A stretch of DNA of 64,000 nt from assembly GCA_027943335.1 (NCBI GenBank), contig BSBK01002078.1, forward strand, positions 1-64,000, read 5' to 3'. Positions within the stretch are counted from its first letter, which is position 1; each line of letters starts with the position of its first letter. Below are positions 1-11,726 of this stretch, piece after piece. A model generated the notes under the pieces. That model was not told where the DNA came from. It saw nothing but the letters and a program-made list of their open reading frames with translations, and made no database searches. This stretch comes from Chamaecyparis obtusa (taxonomy: Eukaryota > Streptophyta > Pinopsida > Cupressales > Cupressaceae). The position numbers were made by a program, and so were the translations under genes.

Positions 1-299
<299 letters not shown>

Positions 300-315
300 T
301 GGTATTAGAGTGGGT
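300..315 (+). other. Copia-A primer binding site
   Basis: TGGTATTAGAGTGG lies immediately after the LTR end. Plant Ty1/copia elements typically use TGGTATCAGAGC, complementary to the 3' end of initiator tRNA-Met, so this copy differs at a few bases. It sets the element on the + strand. Confidence 0.7.
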
Positions 316-1249
316 TCACTTCCAGCTTGTGAGGTTTTAGAAATAATATTGCTCTTTATAGTGTTCGTATATAGATTGTAGTGAAGATTATCATGAAAAT
401 TAATGGATACATGATATGTTATGCATAAATACATAAGTGTTTGTTTGAATATTTACATGAACATACTGAATGCACCAAAAATATGCTAGACGATAGATGC
501 TCGGGAGGTGTTTTTGTTCATACATATTTGCTCGAAGGTTTCCTATTCAATATCTTGTAAAGTTTGGACTTGACAACACATGTCAATCATGTCAAAAATA
601 CAATATGAATGAGTATGCGATGAAAAGGAAGTGGAATAATTTTTAATATTTAAAGGCAAATCAAATTTATATCTTATGCCCGCACTACATCCTACCGGAA
701 GTCTATATCATCGAAGAAGAATACTTTCAGGAGACTTGTGTATAAACTTATTGTTTATGCTGACAACAGAGCCTTGGTTTGACATGTAGCAAAGATATTT
801 ACAAAGCTTTATTCGTGGGAAGAATGAATCACAAATTCATTATGATGGACGGATCAAGGAGACTATTTCCAACCATCTATTGATGATATATATATAGAAG
901 GGTATTTTGTGAACAATGGAGGGGAAGAGGGATTGCAAGACTAACATTGCACAAAATTACAAGCAACTTATAAATTTATAATTTTGTTGTCTGGTATCAA
1001 TCCATCATTGGTGGCGACACATACAAATTGGTTTGATTTCATTGTGTAAACTCTTCCAAAGAAATCATCATGGTCTCTACACCTTAGACGACTTCCACAT
1101 TGGAGGAGAGATAAGAGTCAATCATTCCCAGAACAAAGCTATTTGAAAATGAGAAAATGACAATTCACAAAATATGAATCTCCACCTTGATAGTTGACCC
1201 AATTACATCCTCACATTTTCAAGTTATGAAACAAAAGAAAATCAATAAT
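316..1249 (+). mobile_element. Copia-A internal remnant, left of Tat-1
   Basis: AT-rich sequence between the primer site and the Tat-1 insertion point. I find no frame with recognisable Gag or protease motifs. It probably represents the leader and decayed gag region, but this rests on position only. Confidence 0.45.
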
Positions 1250-1254
1250 AGTGG
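1250..1254. repeat. Tat-1 target site duplication, left copy (AGTGG)
   Basis: AGTGG immediately precedes the left LTR, and the same five bases follow the right LTR at 19262-19266. A perfect 5-bp duplication fixes both ends of the element. Confidence 0.93.
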
Positions 1255-2155
1255 TGTGTGTATGTTAAACACCTTCATGAAATTAGGATCATTAACTAAC
1301 AATTCAAAGCAAATACAATGCAAATTTAAACTAAGAATTGAACTTAACATCCATGACATCTCATGGTTCTCTAACTAAATCTGGTAAGTGAAGCTCTCAG
1401 CCTATTCTCCACTAGTGACAAATCTAGAATGAGAAATATGATAGTACAAATGCTTAATCTAGCTCTCAAATTGATCAAATTGATACAAAGATAATTCAAA
1501 TGCTCTCAAATGCTCTCAATTGCTATGAAATTGCCTATAATGGTGATGCTTTGCAAATGAATTTCTAAGATCATTATTGCTCTCAAAATGCTCCTTATTT
1601 ATAGTAAATCCCCAAGGGTAGGGGGTAGAGTTATTTAATCATGATTTAGCCTTGGTTGAGTCAAAAAATTTGCAATGTTTTTAAATGGGGGGACAATTTA
1701 AATGGTTGTCTCAAAGCTTTGGACAAAAGGACAAAATTGAGTAGTTTAGATTCAAAGTTGAATTTGTGTGGTTGAGATTCAATTCCTTTGAGTGATCCAT
1801 GTGCTTTGTGTTCTTAATTTTCATTGGTTACTCAAATGTTGTTGAAAGATATTAGGATTAATTAAATTCCATCAATTAATTAATTTAGCCATGTAGGGAA
1901 TAGGTTCAATTTGATTTTTGATTTAACAACTATATAATTAATTGATTAAAATCAATTATATAGTGTTTTTCACCCCTTTAAGCTTGTATTTAATTATTCA
2001 ATATCATCATTTGATTTTATTGATTTTGTCCAACTTTGATTTATAAATGTCCATTTAAAAATTGATTTGATCCATTTTGATGAGAATTAGTGCATTTTGT
2101 TAAGATTTTGCCATTTTATTAATTTAAAGCACTTGCCCATTTTTGAGTGTCTACA
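1255..2155 (-). repeat. Tat-1 3' LTR
   Basis: On the + strand it starts TGTGTGTATGTT and ends GAGTGTCTACA. It aligns end to end with 18350-19261. The 11-bp difference in length lies where the other copy has an extra TTTGATT-type duplication near 19105. Because pol is on the minus strand, this copy is the 3' LTR. Confidence 0.95.
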
Positions 2156-2170
2156 AATGCCCCTCTTTGA
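2156..2170 (-). other. Tat-1 polypurine tract
   Basis: On the minus strand TCAAAGAGGGGCATT abuts the 3' LTR. This is a purine run where the plus-strand primer of an LTR element is expected. Confidence 0.8.
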
Positions 2171-3602
2171 ATTGATGTGCAAAGAACATTGATTCAAAGA
2201 AAATTTTAGTCCTGATCACCTTTTAGGTCTTGATTAACTGATACACCATTGATTTGATTTGATAACCTGATATGAAATTGATTGCTGCTTGATATGATAT
2301 CCCCCTGATCTAATTTGATAAAATGATATGTGCCCTAGTGATAATAGTTCAAATTTTTTGATGCCCCAACTTCACTGATATTTGATGCCAATTTGATACT
2401 TTTATGATGCCCCCTCAGAAATGAAAACAGATTGATTGCTTGATTTGAAAATTTTGATTGAAATTGATTAACTGATTGATTGATTGATCCAATATGTTTT
2501 CATTTCTGAAAAATATTGATGATGTGCTAATTTAAAATAATGCCCCGGTTAGATTGATAGGTTGACATTAGGTCAATAGGTCAAAATTTACCTCTAAATT
2601 AGGTCAAATTAGCTTAAATAGGTTGAAAAACCTAGATTTACTATTTATTTCATTTTTTACTTTTGAGATTTTGCTCTGATCCTTGGCTTCCTAATCATGA
2701 TGGTTGTCCCAATTCGCGAGCACTGGTTTGAGAGAGGTCATCGTTATCAGAGGCCACTAGACTATGGACCTCCAGTGAGTCATTGCTAACACTCCTTGTG
2801 CATTTATTGCTTGTTTATAACATTTATTGCAATTTTTTCTTGCTTTGTAGTTTAGATTATGCAAAATGACGCGTAGGATAGGTTAAATGCCGCGTAAGCC
2901 TTTAAAACAACGCATCCACGCTTTTTACTAACACCTCCGTGTAGTAAAATGTCGCGTATAAATCTTTTAATCTCACCTGATAATAATATAATTTTGCGTA
3001 GCACTAGGGTTTTCATGCCAATTTATATATGTTTTTCCACTTATAAAACCCTAGGTTTAAAATGCCGCCTAGGCCTTGTTAAGTGCCGCCTAGTGTTGTA
3101 AAATGCTACGTGAAACATTAAGTGACACGTATTAATGATAAAGTTCTGCGTGAGATCTATTCTGCACCGTGTAAGGTAAAATGCCGCGTGGTAACAGGAA
3201 AATGACGCCTGCAGGATTTTGAATTTTTTTTAACTCAAGCTTGATTTTCTGATAAAAATTGGATAACTCTAACTAATTGATTGATTTTCCAAGATGATTA
3301 GGTCTGTTGTAGTTTAAACAAAATAATTGATTAGGATATCAGGATAATGGTACCAATGAATGTTTGATTTGTCAATATGATAGGATAGAAAAATTGATAG
3401 GTAGGATACTGACAGGTAGGATTGATTGATCAGTGTGAAAATTGATAAGTAGATAACTGATAATTCGCTCTCAAGACATAGAGACAAGAACAAATGGTAC
3501 TAGGTTTGATTGCTTGATACTTTGATTCTGATAGGATTGATTGACTTAAAATGATTCACTGATATAGAAAACTGATATGATTCTCTTGGTTTTGCCAAAT
3601 AA
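2171..3602 (+). other. Tat-1 3' non-coding region; possible PMD first exon
   Basis: Mostly low-complexity sequence rich in TTGATTGAT and GATAGG. About 2860-3215 holds a CpG-containing repeat array, described separately. At 2698-2775 a short + strand frame reads VVPIREHWFERGHRYQRP and is followed by GTGAGT, a good splice donor. It could be a first exon of the PMD gene downstream, with an intron to about 3600. The exon is inferred only from position and the donor. Confidence 0.4.
2860..3215 (-). repeat. Degenerate CpG-motif array, 3' side of Tat-1
   Basis: About a dozen spaced copies related to AAATGCCGCGTA (variants AAATGACGCCT, AAGTGCCGCCTA, AAATGTCGCGTA). Read on the minus strand they become TACGCGGCATTT, close to the AGGCGTCATTT and AGGCGTGACACTTT motifs of the leader at 14.8-18.25 kb. 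No coding frame is associated. Confidence 0.65.
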
Positions 3603-5399
3603 GCACATTTTCGTAAACTTTATATACGAACCGTTGCATCGTGGGTCATCAATCTAGGTCAAGCTTTGACCCCAATAGAGTATCATGTTATTGAGTTGTG
3701 CGGCCTGAGTTTTCTTCTTGACATCTTGTGGTTCCAGTTGAACCGTGGTCTCCTTACAGCTGTAGCAAAGAGATGGCACTCTGACCATAATACTTTCCAC
3801 CTACCTTTTGGAGAGATGACGATCATGCCAGAGGATGTGTACCAATTGTTGCACATTCCTTGTCGAGGAGAGATGGTGTACTATGATTATGTTTATGATA
3901 GTACATTGTGCAGATGGGTGTTCAGAGATAACACCATTAATGATGATACTATCACATGGGCACAGTTTGCTTCATTTCCCACTTTGCCAACATTTCTAGG
4001 TGCTCTGATTGGTAGATTATTGCTTCTTGACTAGTGAGGTCATGGTTTCTCGGTTGGATGGGGCCAGATTTTAGAGGATTTTCTTGCACAACCTCGACAG
4101 TTTGATTGGGGTTCATGCATTTTGGTCTAGCTTTACCGTGATTTACATGAGGTGGTGTACAAATCTAGCGCTTCTTTGTCAGTACGTGCAGTGTTCTTGC
4201 AGCTATGGGTATGGGAGCATCTTCCCACCACTAGGCCAGTATCAGACATGATTCAACATCGAGGTTTCCCTTATGCTTTTCTATATGGTGGCATGGTTGT
4301 CTAGCATCATTTGGGCAAGCTTGAGTATTGGCGTTGAGTTATTGATGATCTTGATCAGGTCCATTGGCAACCATATATAGGTTGTGAGGAATGAAGGGAG
4401 GATGATGAAGAGCTCCCGTATATGTTTTCTCCACGGTGGATGATTGGTAGATCTATGACTGTGATTGAGTGATTTTGCTTCGATTGAGTTTCCAGGTAGT
4501 ACGACAGGGTTCAAGATATGCCACAGGGTATGACACTATATGCTAGAGTCCAGGTAGAGGGATCTATGTGGGGTACTTAGATTGATTTCTAGTTTGCCTG
4601 TGATCAGATTGCTCAGATGATGTACTACAGATGGGATATGCTAGTGCATGTAGTTGATGTTGGTATGTCACATGAGTATTGAGACTAGTGGGCTCAGAAC
4701 AAATTTATTTGATTTACAAATCCAACAGAGCCTATCTCAGGCCATGATGAGAGATCAGAGGATGATGGGGATGATGATGATGGAGGGGATGGTGGTGGTG
4801 GTGGCAGGAGGAGATGTCAGAGATGATGAGCTCAGAGAGGAAAAAGAGCTCCTTAGGTCATGGGTCAAGGATGAGATGGGCCATGGGTGAGAGGTGGACA
4901 TGTTAGGGACATGGCTAGAGATGTCAGGCAGGTACAATAAGGACTTGGGTTTGTTCATCCTAGAGATGCATTGGTACAGGGACAATAGAGATAGAAGAGG
5001 GCTTGGAGATAGGTACACATTGAGGCTGCTAGATAGATTCTTGGAGGATAGGATCCTTTGGTTCAGTTACAGTGGGTTGCATTGGCATAGCAAGATCAGA
5101 TTCTGGCATAGCAGGTGCCTCCACAGGTTCCTCAGTATGAAGATATGGGTCAATCATCTCAGGCTGCTCCTAGTATTGACACTCTATCATGGGATGGTCA
5201 GTCATTGCAGACAAATATATCCACTATTGTTGGCAGATTAGATTAGGTGGCTATTTTGATGCAGCAGTTTATGACCATTGTGACTCAGAGGCCTAGTATG
5301 GCTAGCACTAGTCAGACTCCTACTCAGGATAGACTAGGTGATGGTGGTCCAGATGGATCAGGTGCTGGTGATGGATCGGGTGGTGCCACAGGATCATGA
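3603..5399 (+). pseudogene. Antisense plant mobile domain (PMD) gene captured by Tat-1
   Basis: A single frame runs 599 codons from 3603 to a TGA at 5397 with no frameshift but more than 20 in-frame stops. The open N-terminal part (3603-4031) has the hallmark block KRWHSDHNTFHLPFGEM, then EDVYQLLHIPCRGE. Later in the same frame come FDWG, LYRDL and the LQLWVWEHL..TRP block. All are typical of the PMD of MAIN/MAIL1-like plant proteins and their transposon relatives. Then comes an Asp/Gly-rich stretch and a Gln-rich, Gly/Ser-rich C-terminus ending GATGS. It lies on the strand opposite to gag-pol, between integrase and the 3' LTR. Antisense extra ORFs at this place are known in Tat elements. Nearly every stop is TAG or TGA and can come from CAG, CGA or TGG by one transition. 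Role in the element is unknown. Confidence 0.88.
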
Positions 5400-7290
5400 T
5401 TATTTGATTTATGATGGATCTCCTCATGTTAATGACTTGTATCATGTCTCATTCTTATTGATCAGAACTTGATGTATCACTCTGTTGATGACATTGTATC
5501 TTGCTATACTGATTTGATGGATCATTAATGTTATGAACATTTATATGATGATATACCTTCCTTGATTCTCTTGATGTGTACATGTGAGATTTATCTTTAT
5601 ATGTAGCTATATGATGTTTAATGATGCATTTACTTTTTATTATGCTATGGATGCAATGTATCTCATGTATAATATAGATAGATGGATGCAATGATTTATG
5701 CTATTTTGATATGCTTTTCTAATTTTCCATGTATGGATGCAAAGCTTTATTATGGAAAGTATGGATATGAATGCCCCTATGTCTTTTTGTTTTTTTTCGA
5801 ACATATGCAATTCTATACTTAACTATATGTATGCAAATGATGTATGATGAATGAATTTTTTTTCTCTTTTGCTTTTCTGATACATGGATAATGAATAATG
5901 AGTAATGCTATGGATGAATGCAAAATATAATCTCACATTATTGATTTGAAAAGGATGAAACGTTTAATTGAACCCCCTTTTTAATGTTTTACTCAAGCTG
6001 ATTAATTGAACCCCCTTTTCCCTTGGAAAAAATAACTACAAACATGCACTTAATCTAACATGAAAATGAAATGTAATGCAACTATTTTGTCACTAGCTTT
6101 TAGAAAAGAAATGCCATAGAGAATTATTTCCATCATTGAGCATTGTAGGACCAGAAAGAAAGTACAACCATCACTAACCACATCATGATGATATGAATAC
6201 CTCTTTTATATCACTTTTGGTAGCCCCTTTCTGGAAAACTAGTACAACCCTCACTAGTTGAATGACCAACTATGGGAGTATGAATACCAGTTTCAACAGA
6301 TTCAATGCTGCAAGTGGATTTTGGTATTAAGGTATGGAAGATCTAAATAGCCAAGGTATCTGTTTGCATAAACAAGCAAAGGTCAATTCTTCATCCTATG
6401 TGATAGTCCTCGATGGTTCTTTGATGACCATGTCATTAGACAAATTCATATAAGTTGATGGATTTCCCTCAAGATAGTCACTTAAAGGCAAGAATATATC
6501 ATGTCCCCATCATGGCCAATCTAGTCGAAACATCATCGATTAGCTAAAGAAACACGATAAAAGTCATTTCAATAAAAATCATCAAAAGAAAACTTCAAGT
6601 GTCTTGCAATGTATCAAGATTTTCAAATAGAATTTCCAAACATTTTGATCTTTTAAGTGTTGTCAATTTTTAATCCTGAATAATAAATTCAGTGAAGGCT
6701 CAAGGATCAAGTTGTGGAATCAAAATACTTGGTTGTGAACAATGATATCTATCAAAGGTTCAATGAAAATCTCTCCCTTCTGAAGCTCTAATAATTCCTT
6801 CTGATATTGTGACCGAATGTAGCACTAATTGAATCTGTTTGCACCAAAAATTGAATCCTTTCCTGCTCCCAAGTGATAAATGTGATCGTGTGACAAAATT
6901 AGGGCAAATAGACAATGCAACAATGCAGCTGATAGGTTTTATTATGATTATGCACAAATGATGGATGCAATGAAGATTTACAAGTGAGATGTTGGGAATG
7001 CAATATGTATGCATGCAACTAGGAAATGACTTAAGGGAACAAAAGGTGCTTGATTGCCAAGTTTTCACCTTTTGGGTCTTTTTCTCTTTTTTTGCTACCA
7101 AGGTGCCTATTGCTAGGTTTTCACCAAGGCACTTTTTTTCTTTTTCAATTTTTTTAATTTTATTTTTGGTATTTTCAAGATCTCTTTTGACTATGTACAA
7201 TAAATATGATGCTTCTCATCTGATACTCTTTCATCTACCTCATGTATAGAACCTCTTTAGATGGATGCTATTGATAGGTTCTTGTAGCTC
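5400..7290. other. Tat-1 spacer between PMD and integrase, no gene seen
   Basis: AT-rich, with ATG/GATG-rich simple sequence at about 5500-5900 and T-rich runs at 7080-7180. A 146-codon minus-strand open frame (6760-7200) is low-complexity and matches no domain I recognise. I see no coding signal. Confidence 0.6.
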
Positions 7291-8436
7291 TTATCCATCA
7301 CAATCTACTAATTTATAAGTTCCCATTCCAAATGAAGAAACAATGATGAATGAACCAAGCCAATTAGCCTCCCATTTACCCTTCTTTTCCCTTTCAGCTT
7401 GATTTTTGGGGTTTTCTCTTAACACTAAGTCACCTACTTGAAAGACTCTTGGTTTGATATGCTTATTGTAGTTTCTTGATATCTTGTTCTGATAGAATTT
7501 CAAGTGTTCATAAGCTTGCATATGGTGTTCTTCTAACAACTCTAATTGTTGAAGTCTGGCAACTCTATAATCCTCATCTATTATTAACCCTTGCAATGAT
7601 ACTCGTTAAGATGGGATTTCAACCTCCAAAGGTAGAACAACTTCACCTCCATAAACCAGTGAAAATGGTGTAGCTCCTATGGGTGTCCAAATGCTAGTTC
7701 TATAGGCCCATAATGTCAGGTTGATTTGCACATGCCAATCTCTTCCTGACTTATTTACTGATCTCTTCAAGATTTTCAAAATGTTCTTATTTGTAGCTTC
7801 GGCTTGTCCATTTCCTTGAGGATAATAAATGGATGAAGAGTGATGTGTAATATGGAATGTGTCACAAAGTTCATCCACATCTTTGTTTTTGAATTATTTT
7901 CCATTGTTTGTGATTATGGCATGAGGGATACCATATCTGCAAATGATGTGGTTTAGTATGAACATGGAGATCTGTTTACTTGTAGCCATGATTAAAGGAA
8001 TGACTTCTACCCACTTTGTGAAATACTCCATAGCAGTGATGATGTACTTGTGCCCATTGAAAGATGGTGGATAGATTACGCTAATCAAGTCAAATCCCCA
8101 TTGATAGAACGACCATGGTGTAACAAAGGGATGCAATTCTTGTGCCATCACATGTATCATGTCACCATGGTATTGACATTTGCTACATATTTTGACAAAG
8201 TGACAAGCATCCTTCTCTAAGGTTTTCCAAAAATACCCCATACAAAGGATCTTCTTGGCTAGGTTTAATCCGCTTGAGTGCAACCCACAAATGCCCTTGT
8301 GAACCTCACTTAAAGCTAACTTAGACTCCTCTTCCTCTAGACATCTAAGTAATGTCTTTTCAAGACCCTTATGATACAATGTTTCAGAAAGGATTATGTA
8401 ACAGGCTGATTGTCGGATGAAATTTCATTTTTGGGC
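7291..8436 (-). pseudogene. Tat-1 integrase
   Basis: One frame in three open pieces (8379-7894, 7878-7606, 7596-7291). The N-terminal zinc site is visible as EVHKGICGLHSSG and KICSKCQYHGD (HHCC). In the catalytic core the first Asp is in WGFDLISV. The second lies in a motif reading IITNNGK, where TDNG is usual, so Asp is replaced by Asn. The Glu is in GNGQAEATNKN. The C-terminal part GDLVLRENPKN...GKWEANWLGSF is the GPY/F-like module of Ty3 integrases. At least two in-frame stops (after NNGK and near 7600) are present. With the second catalytic Asp lost and stops present, it cannot be active. Confidence 0.93.
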
Positions 8437-9090
8437 TCAGGATTGGTCTATAGGTAACACTTGGTCTTTGAGATAGGTATAGATAGGGCCGTACCAAGGT
8501 GAGTCATGTCCATTGAGTAGGGAAATAATTTGGGTGTCAGGAAGGTCAAATGCTAGTTTTGCCAACTCTTCCACCAATAATTCATACTTCTCATTCTGAT
8601 CTGGTTTTTGAAGTAGGGAAGCCAAGGTTGCCATTGCATCAACTACTCTGTTCTTCTCTCTTGGAATTTGTTCAAAAGTTATAAAAGAAAAGTACTTTTT
8701 CCAAGCATCAATCATAGTCTTGTATGGCATTAGTTTTTCATCTTTGGTATTGTATTCATCATTGATCTGATTGATTATCAATTGAGAGTCTCCATATACT
8801 TGTAACTCGGTGATGTTCCATTCAAAAGGCATCTTAATGCCAATGACTAAAGTCTCATATTCTGCTATGTTGTTTGTACATGGGAATAAAAGCTTGTATG
8901 ACTTTGGGATAGTGTACCCTTGAGGGGTAATCAATAATATGCCAGCCCCAAAACCTCCTTGGGTATATGATCCGTCGAAGTACAACTTCCATGTCTTGGC
9001 CTCTATGTTGACAATTGCTGAATCTGAAAACTCCACTTGAATGGTTTGCATAGAAATTAATGGATTTTCTGCTAAGTGATCTGCTATCAC
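8437..9090 (-). pseudogene. Tat-1 second (archaeal-type) RNase H
   Basis: 217 codons open, in the same frame as the RNase H before it and the integrase after it. Motifs: WKLYFDGSYTQGGFGAGI (first Asp), CTNNIAEYETL (Glu), LQVYGDSQLIINQI (second Asp) and a C-terminal REKNRVVDAMATLA (last Asp). All four catalytic positions are present. This extra RNase H between the ordinary RNase H and integrase is diagnostic of the plant Tat group. A stop just upstream, within KG*VIADHLAENP, splits it from the preceding domain and fits CAA to TAA. This is the best preserved pol domain here. Confidence 0.93.
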
Positions 9091-9600
9091 TTATCCTTTT
9101 ATGGATTTCCTATCCACATACTCAATGTTGAACTCACTTAATATCATGACCCATTTTGCAATCCTACACGTTAAGGCAATTTTGCTTAGCAAGTATTTTA
9201 GGGGATCAATTTTTGCAATAAGTTTCACCTTGTGCATCAACATGTAATGCCTCAAATTTTGGGACACAAAGACAACCACTAGACAAGATCTCTCCATGAA
9301 TGTGTAGTTGAGTTCATACTTGATCAATGTTCTACTCAAATAGTAGATTGCTCTTTCTTTCCCTTGGTCATCTTCTTGCACGAAAATAACTCCTAGAGAC
9401 CTCTCGGTGGCAGATATGTATAGAAGAAATGGTTTTCCTTTGATTGGTGGCATTAGGATTGGTGGATTTATTAGATAAGTCTTCAAAAACGTGAAATCTT
9501 TGTCACATTCTTCATCCCACATGAAAATAGTGTCTTTGTGTAGTAACCCTATGAATGAAAGGCACTTTTCAGCTAGTTGAGAGATAAATCTTCTTATTGA
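9091..9600 (-). pseudogene. Tat-1 RT-linked RNase H and RT connection
   Basis: The frame continues from RT and reads ISQLAEKCLSFIGLLHKD, then MWDEECDKDFTFLKTYL, KPFLLYISATERSLGVIF and ERAIYYLSRTLIKYELNYTFME. It ends RKSIKG at a stop. This is the usual RNase H-like segment of Ty3 polymerases, where DGG or SD at the first catalytic site is often changed; here SATERSLG lacks the canonical Asp. That fits its replacement by the second RNase H. The neighbours are in the same frame. Confidence 0.9.
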
Positions 9601-10656
9601 TTAAATCCTACCTTGAAGGGACCTCATTTGGCTTATGTTCTTTGGAATCTCCATATCCATTATGAATTGGACCTTTTCAGGTTCCACTTCAATCCCTTTT
9701 TCTGAAACTATATAACCTAACAATTTGTCGGATTGGACTCCAAAGGAACATTTTTTTGGATTAAGCCTCACTTTAAATTGTTCCAATCAAGTGAATATCT
9801 TTTCCAAAATTTGTAGGTGATCTTCTCTTTTATGTAATTTTGCCAATATGTCATCCACATAATCCTCTAGAAAGGTGTGCATCATATCATGGAAAATAGT
9901 GGTCATTGCCCTTTGGTATGTGGCTCTGACATTTTTGAGGCCGAAGGGCATTACGTTCCAACAAAAGGTAGCCCAAGGGCATGTAAAAGTTGTCTTCTCT
10001 TGGTCTTCAGGTGCAATTTTAGGAAGTATGTTGTCAAGTCCACTATCGCATCTATGCTTGGAAGTGGGAAGTCATCTTTAGGACATGCAAGATTCAAGTC
10101 TTTAAAATCTATGCATACACGAGTGGATTTTCCATGCTTGGTGACTAGTACAATATTGGCTATCCATTCAACATATGCAATTGCTCTTATAAACCCCACC
10201 TTTAACAATTTCTCCAATTCTGATTTGACTAGGAGAGTTAAATGTGGGTGCATCTTTCTCAACTTCTGCTTGATGGGCTTAACCCTTTGTTTAACATTCA
10301 AATGGTGCATGATGAAGTTGGGATCCAATCCTGGCATGTCAGCATAGGACCATGCAAATTTCACTTGTTTTTCTTGAAAAAACTTGATAAAATCCTTTAT
10401 TTCTAAAGGTGTAAGTGACACTGCTAGTTGTATGAACTTTGGATCCAATTATGTTCCAATGTTGACCTTTTATGTTGGCTCTATGAGAATCGGTGACCTT
10501 TCTTCTTCATGTTTGGGTAGGGTATCCAACCTCTCTTCCTTTGGTGCCACAATTGGGTTTTCACCATAGGAAACATCCTTTATCTTTACTTTTTTTGGTT
10601 CTAGTGGTGCCACATAGTGGTTTTCATCACCAAAACTTCTCATTTTTTAAATTTTT
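9601..10656 (-). pseudogene. Tat-1 reverse transcriptase
   Basis: The N-terminal part reads MHPHLTLLVKSELEKLL, WIANIVLV and RVCIDFKDLNLACPKDDFPLP, all typical of Ty3 RT. After DAIVDLTT the sequence jumps to a segment resembling APEDQEKTTFTCPWA in another frame. About 15-20 codons that normally hold palm motif A (the first catalytic Asp, with GY) are missing. Beyond it NVMPFGLKN and EDYVDDILAKLHKRED (YVDD at about 9850-9861) are present, then LNPKKCSFG and LLGYIVSEKGIEVEP. Deletion plus frameshift inactivate the enzyme. The region before 10448 joins to protease through a Pro/Glu-rich linker with frameshifts. Confidence 0.92.
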
Positions 10657-11072
10657 TTAAATTTTTTTCTTTGGATTAAGAGATTGGACCCCCGGTGTTC
10701 TCATCATGTTTAGTTTAAACTCGTTGGTGAAAGAGGGCTCAACCGCATTTAAGTATTGGTTCATTGCTTGGTCATTTGGGAAATAGAGTAAGTCACTTGG
10801 CTCGGTTAGGTCCCAATCAATAAGGTCGGGATGCATCAAGGATAGGGATTCATTTGGAAAAGTGTCATCGATGGGGTTATGGACATGACCTCATTTGATG
10901 GTTCATACATTGTATCATTAAGGTCAATGACATGAGCTTCCTCAAGATGGTCCATGGAAGAAGGATCAAAGTCCTCTTCACTTGAGTCCTCTAAGACTTC
11001 TATGGGAAATAGCATGGTAAATACAACATGTGGATTAATCCTAATGTTTGATTCATCCTCCTCTAATGGTTC
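10657..11072 (-). pseudogene. Tat-1 protease-RT linker
   Basis: Acidic linker between the G-patch and RT, read in more than one frame: one open piece has MHPDLIDWDLTEPSDLLYF (10839-10657). I see no catalytic motif. Short linkers of this type separate G-patch and RT in Tat polyproteins. At least two frame changes fall between 11073 and 10448. Confidence 0.6.
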
Positions 11073-11546
11073 TCAAAATTCCTCTATCCATGGTCGATTA
11101 ATGGGTGCTTGTCCTATATTGAGTTCTTGTATGATGAGATCTTCATTCCTTGGAGTTTGCTGCCTAGGAACATTAGCATAAGCATGTATGGTGACAATCT
11201 CTTTATCATGGCATGAGTCTTTAGACAAAGTATCCCATTCATAGTCCTGAGAATCATCACTATCAACCTCAGATCCCATAGTATTCACTTGTGGATAGGA
11301 ATCATGCATGGGGCTGCAGCTTTCTCCTTTGTGCTGGTAGCCTAAACCTGATTTTTCTTCTTTTGACCTCCAAGAAGGTTCAATAGGCTCTAGAAAACCT
11401 CTATTTCTTTTGCCTAAGGGTCCTCTTCCCTTGTACCCCATTTTTTGCATTATTTCAAATCCGTTGCCATATTGATCGGTTTGAATGTTAATGTGCTGGA
11501 TTCTCTCTACGGGAGTATTTGAGGTATCATTTTCATCTTGATACAA
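11073..11546 (-). pseudogene. Tat-1 G-patch segment
   Basis: The stretch GNGFEIMQKMGYKGRGPLGK, followed by NRGFLEPIEP, has the spaced glycines and aromatic residue of a G-patch, a short module that binds nucleic acid or helicases. It is common between protease and RT in plant Tat elements and also known from some retroviral proteases. It is in the same frame as the protease upstream. Downstream the chain becomes acidic (EVDSDDSQDYEWD). It ends at a stop after RPWIEEF. Confidence 0.82.
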
Positions 11547-11726
11547 CCATTGGAGGACTTCATCTTATTCTTTGTCAAATTCTGCCTTGTCACTTTCTCT
11601 TACAAAATAAGAGTTATATTTATGAGAAAGGTGTTCCTTGGATGGTTTCCCATGTGTTCTTGGAGATGTAGGTAAGTCGAATAAGGAAATAGAATATTCC
11701 CCTACTCCCTTGGAGTTAATTCTACA

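Noticed and set aside
4755..5241. Open frames overlapping the C-terminal PMD region in other frames
   Set aside because: The Gln-rich PMD frame runs through here in register; the others are shadows.
6760..7200. 146-codon minus-strand open frame between PMD and integrase
   Set aside because: Low-complexity Lys/Glu then Ile/Cys mix, no domain, and not in step with pol motifs.
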